Notes under the pieces: generated by a model | Database searches by the model: none | Seen by the model: the letters and a program-made list of their open reading frames with translations, nothing else | What the model was told of the DNA's origin: nothing | Translations under genes and position numbers: made by a program | In this document: in pieces, positions 15,489 through 18,546 of the stretch | How the letters are laid out: every line of letters starts with the position of its first letter | How positions within the stretch are numbered: position 1 is the stretch's first letter | DNA from: JAZUOT01 sp045604805 | GTDB lineage: Bacteria; Bacillota; Clostridia; Oscillospirales; Acutalibacteraceae | DNA: 18,546 nucleotides | Direction: 5' to 3' | NCBI GenBank assembly: GCA_045604805.1 | Contig: JAZUOT010000017.1 | Span: 1 to 18,546, forward strand

Positions 15489-18191
15489 TTAGGTGCCAGG
15501 GAGTGGCGATACGTATTGGTCAAGACCTAACTCTTCGAGATAATTATTTACAATATCTATTTCCTCTGGCTCGAAATCTGATAGCACCACTTTAATTAAA
15601 TCGATCGGGTGATATTTTTTTCCTTGGATTTCAATTTCACAGCAATAAAATACTTCAACAAGCGCTTTTAGCATGTGTTCTGATTTACCTTCAAATGCAC
15701 CCAAACCGAATCTGCCAGATATAAACTGTTTATCTCCTCTACTTATCGCGGCGTAAACCTGCGTAAATATTCTTTGTTTGTAATCTTCAGTCGCCTTTTC
15801 GGGTGTTCTTCCAACTTGCTTAAAGTTGACAGCAGCAGAAACACAGCAATTCACTTTGTGCCGTTTTTCATTTGGCTGTGGAATGTACTTTTTCTTTATG
15901 TCATATTTCTCTTTGGGAGAAATTTTATTTCCCCCGTTATCGATGGTGATCAATTGCTGTACATTTGGAACAATCAAACAGCCAGGGTTTCCACTCACAA
16001 TCACATTGCTTTGCTGCTTTTGCTGCTTTTGCTGCTCTTGCTGCTTTTGCTGCTCTTGCTGCTCTTGCTGCTTTTGCTTTGGGGCGATGTCATAATAACC
16101 TTGTCCTATTGTTGAAGCGAGAATACTAAGTATGTACGTGACAAAAGTTCTGGAAAAGGTTTCTTCTTGAACTGTACACCTCCAACTCAAAGGTCCACCA
16201 CCACACACATAAGCGTTAGCAAAAATAACTACCGTTGTCTCTGTTGGGTTCTCAGAAAAAACCGGCTCATCGAAATATTGTGGTATAAAATAGTTAGTGT
16301 ATTGAAATTTACGATCTTCGACAGTTTCAACATTATCATATTTATCAATTGAAGCATGCCAACATTCTACTTCTTTTGTTCCAAATGGTTTTGTGTGCGT
16401 AGTAATATCAACTTGTTTAGTAACCTCCTCTTCTCCATCCAGTCTATGAACAGTTATAGTCTTTTCCGTATTATCGTCTTGGCAATTATAATCATACCTT
16501 ACCGTAGCCTTTGCCGAATCAAGAGTTGCCTGTCTGATTTCTTCGTCTACAGCCAAAAATAGAACAGCAGCTAAAATAGGTTGAAAAGTTATGCTGCCAT
16601 GCAATATATTTCCATTGCAGTCTTCTTTCCAATTTAGCACAGTTTCTCCTCTACGTGATATAGGTAACTTTTCCCCAAAAAAAGCAGAGACAAAATCATT
16701 GACGCTTAACGTCCCTGTTGTTTGTCTGATATGTTTGGACTTAGATAACTTTAATCCTGGTATCTTTTTAAACACACTAACAATTTGTTCGCCTAAAGAC
16801 ATACTTTCTATGCCTTCTGTTGTTTTGTATGCCCAGTTCACTTTGCACATACTCTCTGCGGTAAACATGGTAGGAAGTGGATGTTCCTCGTTGCACAAGG
16901 CTGAAAACTGTTTAGAAGCTTCCTCTATTTTCATCCCATCAGATGTGCCAATCCACTCCTCATAGTTAAACCCACCACCTGGCATGGATTCCAGTGTATT
17001 TGCATAAAAAGGGTTCATATCACTTGTTTCTGAAGAATATAGTGCATCACCACTTGTTGTGTAATTTAAATCTAATGAAGGTGGCAAAGTAGCATTTTCA
17101 CGAGGAGGATGCAGAGAATATCCTTTTGCCTTTAAAATGTTCCCTAGATTATCACTAGTATTATTTAAATGAAACTTATTACCTAAAAAGTCTGATACAT
17201 ATACCATGTCTGACGAAGTTTCGCTGTCTTCAAAAGGCCTGGTAGCTATATCATTTTCCATTAATTCACTTCCTCTTAGCCAAACTTTTGTTTTATGTGC
17301 TGAGGTGTCGTACGCCTCGATAGAATATAAGTGTTCAGAAGAAATTGCAAGCAACTTTTGAGCCATTTCTCTGCCTAAGTATGCGTTTAAAATTTTTTTA
17401 GCGCCAATGTTTAGCAGAGGTTCATTTTGTTGCATTTGTGGATTTTCTACGACTTCGGGTGCAATGTTAAGTACTGTATCGCCTGCGGATACTGCAGCAG
17501 GATTATCTCGTTCCCTGCTTTGTTTTTCTGATGTTGCAGAAGTAGTTTTTTGCGTATTTTGAAACTGTGTTTTTTGTCTTTCCATATGTTTGGACGCACT
17601 ACGCAATATTACACTGTCGCCGAACGCCATAGGATTGTTCAGGCTCTCATTCTCAATTTCTAATTCTGCGATACGCCTCCTAATGTTACTTGAATAAACA
17701 GAGTATGCTTCGTTTCCTCCTTTCACTTTGCTTTCTAAACGAGATGCGCAAGCTTTCAATATTTCTATGCGTTGAGATAATGGGAGATCTTTTGACAGTG
17801 GGAGATCTTCTGACTCAGAACTCAGTGCCTCCTTAAGTGCTTTAAACTCTTCTGCTCCTAAATGTACTGAGTCTTTGGTTATACCAAAAAGACGACTTAA
17901 AAATTTAAATGTAATACCTTCTTGATTATCGTCCTTAATTTCCACTCCATATCCTCGCCTGAACCAATGATTTTTTGTCTCTATAGTTACCCCCCCTCCG
18001 ACTTGTTCTAGCTCAAACATACTAAGATTATTTGTATTGGAAACTTCCTGCTCTGTATATATTTCTTTTAATCTGTCTATTTGATTTTCGGTTATTGCTA
18101 TTCCTCTACTGAAAAAATATTCACGTATTTCCTGTCTATCCCTTAATTCTTCGAGTTCATGAAGTAAAAATATTAATTTTTCTTTACGCAT
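15489..18191 (-). CDS. Large Nif11/double-glycine-leader protein with C-terminal PARG-like macrodomain
   Basis: A 900-residue putative exported effector. Residues 1-67 look like a Nif11-type leader: a charged helix pair (LIFLLHELEELRDRQEIREYF, then GIAITENQIDRL) ending LSMFELEQVGGG, where a double-glycine peptidase would cut after G66 or so. Residues 70-640 are unassigned, with predicted coiled-coil and Ser-rich stretches. The C-terminus (about 640-860) carries the poly(ADP-ribose) glycohydrolase signature: FANAY (657-661), GGG (664-666), eight residues, QEE (675-677), then VNCCVSAAVNF and GRFGLGAFEGKSEHMLKALVEVF, which line up with bacterial PARG-like (TIGR02452) proteins (usual GAWGCGVFGNDP). 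Both catalytic Glu are present. A KQQ/EQQ loop (705-727) interrupts the domain. ATG 18191 has GGGGTG 6 bases upstream. No transporter or signal peptide lies nearby. Export, ADP-ribose hydrolysis and a host target are inferred. Confidence 0.78.
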   Translation of the reverse strand: MRKEKLIFLLHELEELRDRQEIREYFFSRGIAITENQIDRLKEIYTEQEVSNTNNLSMFELEQVGGGVTIETKNHWFRRGYGVEIKDDNQEGITFKFLSRLFGITKDSVHLGAEEFKALKEALSSESEDLPLSKDLPLSQRIEILKACASRLESKVKGGNEAYSVYSSNIRRRIAELEIENESLNNPMAFGDSVILRSASKHMERQKTQFQNTQKTTSATSEKQSRERDNPAAVSAGDTVLNIAPEVVENPQMQQNEPLLNIGAKKILNAYLGREMAQKLLAISSEHLYSIEAYDTSAHKTKVWLRGSELMENDIATRPFEDSETSSDMVYVSDFLGNKFHLNNTSDNLGNILKAKGYSLHPPRENATLPPSLDLNYTTSGDALYSSETSDMNPFYANTLESMPGGGFNYEEWIGTSDGMKIEEASKQFSALCNEEHPLPTMFTAESMCKVNWAYKTTEGIESMSLGEQIVSVFKKIPGLKLSKSKHIRQTTGTLSVNDFVSAFFGEKLPISRRGETVLNWKEDCNGNILHGSITFQPILAAVLFLAVDEEIRQATLDSAKATVRYDYNCQDDNTEKTITVHRLDGEEEVTKQVDITTHTKPFGTKEVECWHASIDKYDNVETVEDRKFQYTNYFIPQYFDEPVFSENPTETTVVIFANAYVCGGGPLSWRCTVQEETFSRTFVTYILSILASTIGQGYYDIAPKQKQQEQQEQQKQQEQQKQQKQQSNVIVSGNPGCLIVPNVQQLITIDNGGNKISPKEKYDIKKKYIPQPNEKRHKVNCCVSAAVNFKQVGRTPEKATEDYKQRIFTQVYAAISRGDKQFISGRFGLGAFEGKSEHMLKALVEVFYCCEIEIQGKKYHPIDLIKVVLSDFEPEEIDIVNNYLEELGLDQYVSPLPGT
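16011..16079 (-). repeat. Seven tandem 9-bp units coding KQQ/EQQ
   Basis: On the plus strand the unit is TTGCTGCTT or TTGCTGCTC, seven times plus a partial copy. On the coding strand it gives a Lys/Glu-Gln-Gln run (residues 705-727). Units are multiples of three, so copy-number change keeps the frame. It falls between the QEE helix and the following strand of the PARG-like domain, probably as a surface loop or coiled coil. Confidence 0.9.
17990..17996 (-). repeat. G7 homopolymer at the double-glycine codons of the PARG-like gene
   Basis: On the coding strand the codons gga ggg ggg gta (G65, G66, G67, V68) contain seven G in a row exactly at the predicted leader cleavage site. Loss or gain of one G would leave the leader intact and put the whole cargo out of frame. 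In this window the frame is intact. Confidence 0.8.
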
Positions 18192-18233
18192 TCATTTCAC
18201 CCCATTTACATGATCATACAAAACCACATCTAT

Positions 18234-18239
18234 ATTATA
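18234..18239 (-). promoter_or_regulatory. -10 element for the PARG-like gene
   Basis: Minus-strand TATAAT (18239-18234) lies about 43 bases upstream of the ATG, with TTTATT (18262-18257) at 17 bases, matching TTGACA at only 3 of 6. Transcription would start near 18227. Confidence 0.4.
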
Positions 18240-18282
18240 CATATTTTTATAATTCCAATAAAACTTTTATTGTACGACATAT

Positions 18283-18307
18283 CTAGCAAAACTTTTTTCA
18301 TTGCTAG
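18283..18307. repeat. Inverted repeat in the divergent intergenic region
   Basis: CTAGCAA (18283-18289) and TTGCTAG (18301-18307) form a 7-bp stem with an 11-base loop. On the plus strand a T-rich stretch follows (18309-18320), so it is terminator-like, but no plus-strand gene lies upstream to be terminated. It may be a protein-binding or insulating element between the two divergent promoters. Function unknown. Confidence 0.35.
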
Positions 18308-18383
18308 GTGTTTTATTTTTACAGATAATATCAGCCTGAAAGCCAAAGTAAACCTCTGCACTAAAATTTTTTTTATTTTCCAA

Positions 18384-18412
18384 TTGACTTCATATAGGGA
18401 GCGGAGCATAAT
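18384..18412 (+). promoter_or_regulatory. Near-consensus promoter for the right-edge gene
   Basis: TTGACT (18384-18389), 17-base spacer, CATAAT (18407-18412): five of six matches in each box. Transcription would start near 18419, about 32 bases before ATG 18451. Confidence 0.65.
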
Positions 18413-18450
18413 ATATATGTGTGTATATTTTGGTGGGAGATTGGAAGACT

Positions 18451-18546
18451 ATGGAATACAATAAATCTCATCTTAATCTTAATCAGGATTTTTTAAGGGT
18501 TCTTATTGATAGCAGAGACAAAGAAGAAGCTTTAGTGAGGCTTAGT
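18451..18546 (+). CDS. 5' end of a gene with Nif11-like N-terminus (truncated by window edge)
   Basis: ATG 18451 opens a frame that runs to the right edge without a stop (32 codons visible). A purine-rich GGTGGGAGA at 18431-18439 and GGAAG at 18443-18447 lie upstream, and a near-consensus promoter lies further upstream. The visible peptide includes LNQDFLRVLIDSRDKEEALVRLS, a short charged helix that resembles the first helix of Nif11-type leader peptides and the N-terminus of the neighbouring divergent PARG-like protein (LIFLLHELEELRDRQEIREYF). It may therefore be another leader-bearing cargo gene sharing the divergent control region. The double-glycine site, if any, would lie beyond the window, so family membership is only a suggestion. 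Too little is visible to say anything about function. Confidence 0.5.
   Translation, partial: MEYNKSHLNLNQDFLRVLIDSRDKEEALVRLS

Noticed and set aside
15774..16115. Plus-strand frames rich in Leu or Cys opposite the PARG-like gene.
   Set aside because: Their composition is an antisense reading of the CAG/CAA repeat; shadows of the real gene.
1..18546. Search for CRISPR arrays, tRNA, rRNA, IS transposases or integrase genes.
   Set aside because: None seen; the only repeats are the 9-bp coding repeat, hairpins and homopolymers listed.

Overview
The window looks like a chromosomal segment of a low-GC, anaerobic, Gram-positive-type bacterium of the Clostridia. The support is gene content: a sporulation phosphatase SpoIIE, the clostridial-style LL-diaminopimelate aminotransferase DapL next to DapF, a B12-dependent ribonucleotide reductase, a thioredoxin reductase without a recognisable NADPH motif, and NusB, WalJ-like, RlmH and RuvX housekeeping genes. 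I cannot name the species. No tRNA, rRNA or CRISPR array is visible.

Layout. 3-368: 3' end of an unknown protein with a hydrophobic hairpin, cut by the left edge. About 374-750: a group II intron-like RNA remnant with no reverse transcriptase. 796-4335 (+): Nudix ADP-sugar hydrolase, RuvX and SpoIIE. 4520-5782 (+): membrane-anchored GHL10 glycoside-hydrolase-like protein. 5794-7518 (-): nusB, walJ-like MBL hydrolase and rlmH, preceded by a promoter and an intrinsic terminator inside the nusB leader. 7701-9627 (-): cyclophilin lipoprotein, trxB-like and trxA. 9884-10789 (+): acidic protein of unknown function with a double-glycine leader and a C8 tract. 10940-15329 (-): nrdJ, dapF, dapL. 15489-18191 (-): a 900-residue protein with a Nif11-like/double-glycine leader and a C-terminal poly(ADP-ribose) glycohydrolase (PARG)-like macrodomain. 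18451-right edge (+): start of a divergent gene whose N-terminus resembles the same leader type.

The most interesting content is the accessory set placed between conserved operons. Two large proteins carry leaders ending in ELDxVxGG / ELExVGG, the signal normally cut by peptidase-containing ABC transporters during bacteriocin export. Both are far larger than bacteriocins, and one carries a complete PARG catalytic signature (GGG-x8-QEE). In both genes a long G/C homopolymer lies in or right before the cleavage-site codons: C8 in one, where it puts the best start codon out of frame, and G7 in the other, in frame. These are the only G/C runs of 7 or more that I noticed. I infer a family of exported, possibly phase-variable effectors, one of them acting on ADP-ribosylation, perhaps in a eukaryotic host. 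Export, activity and phase switching are all inferences from sequence.
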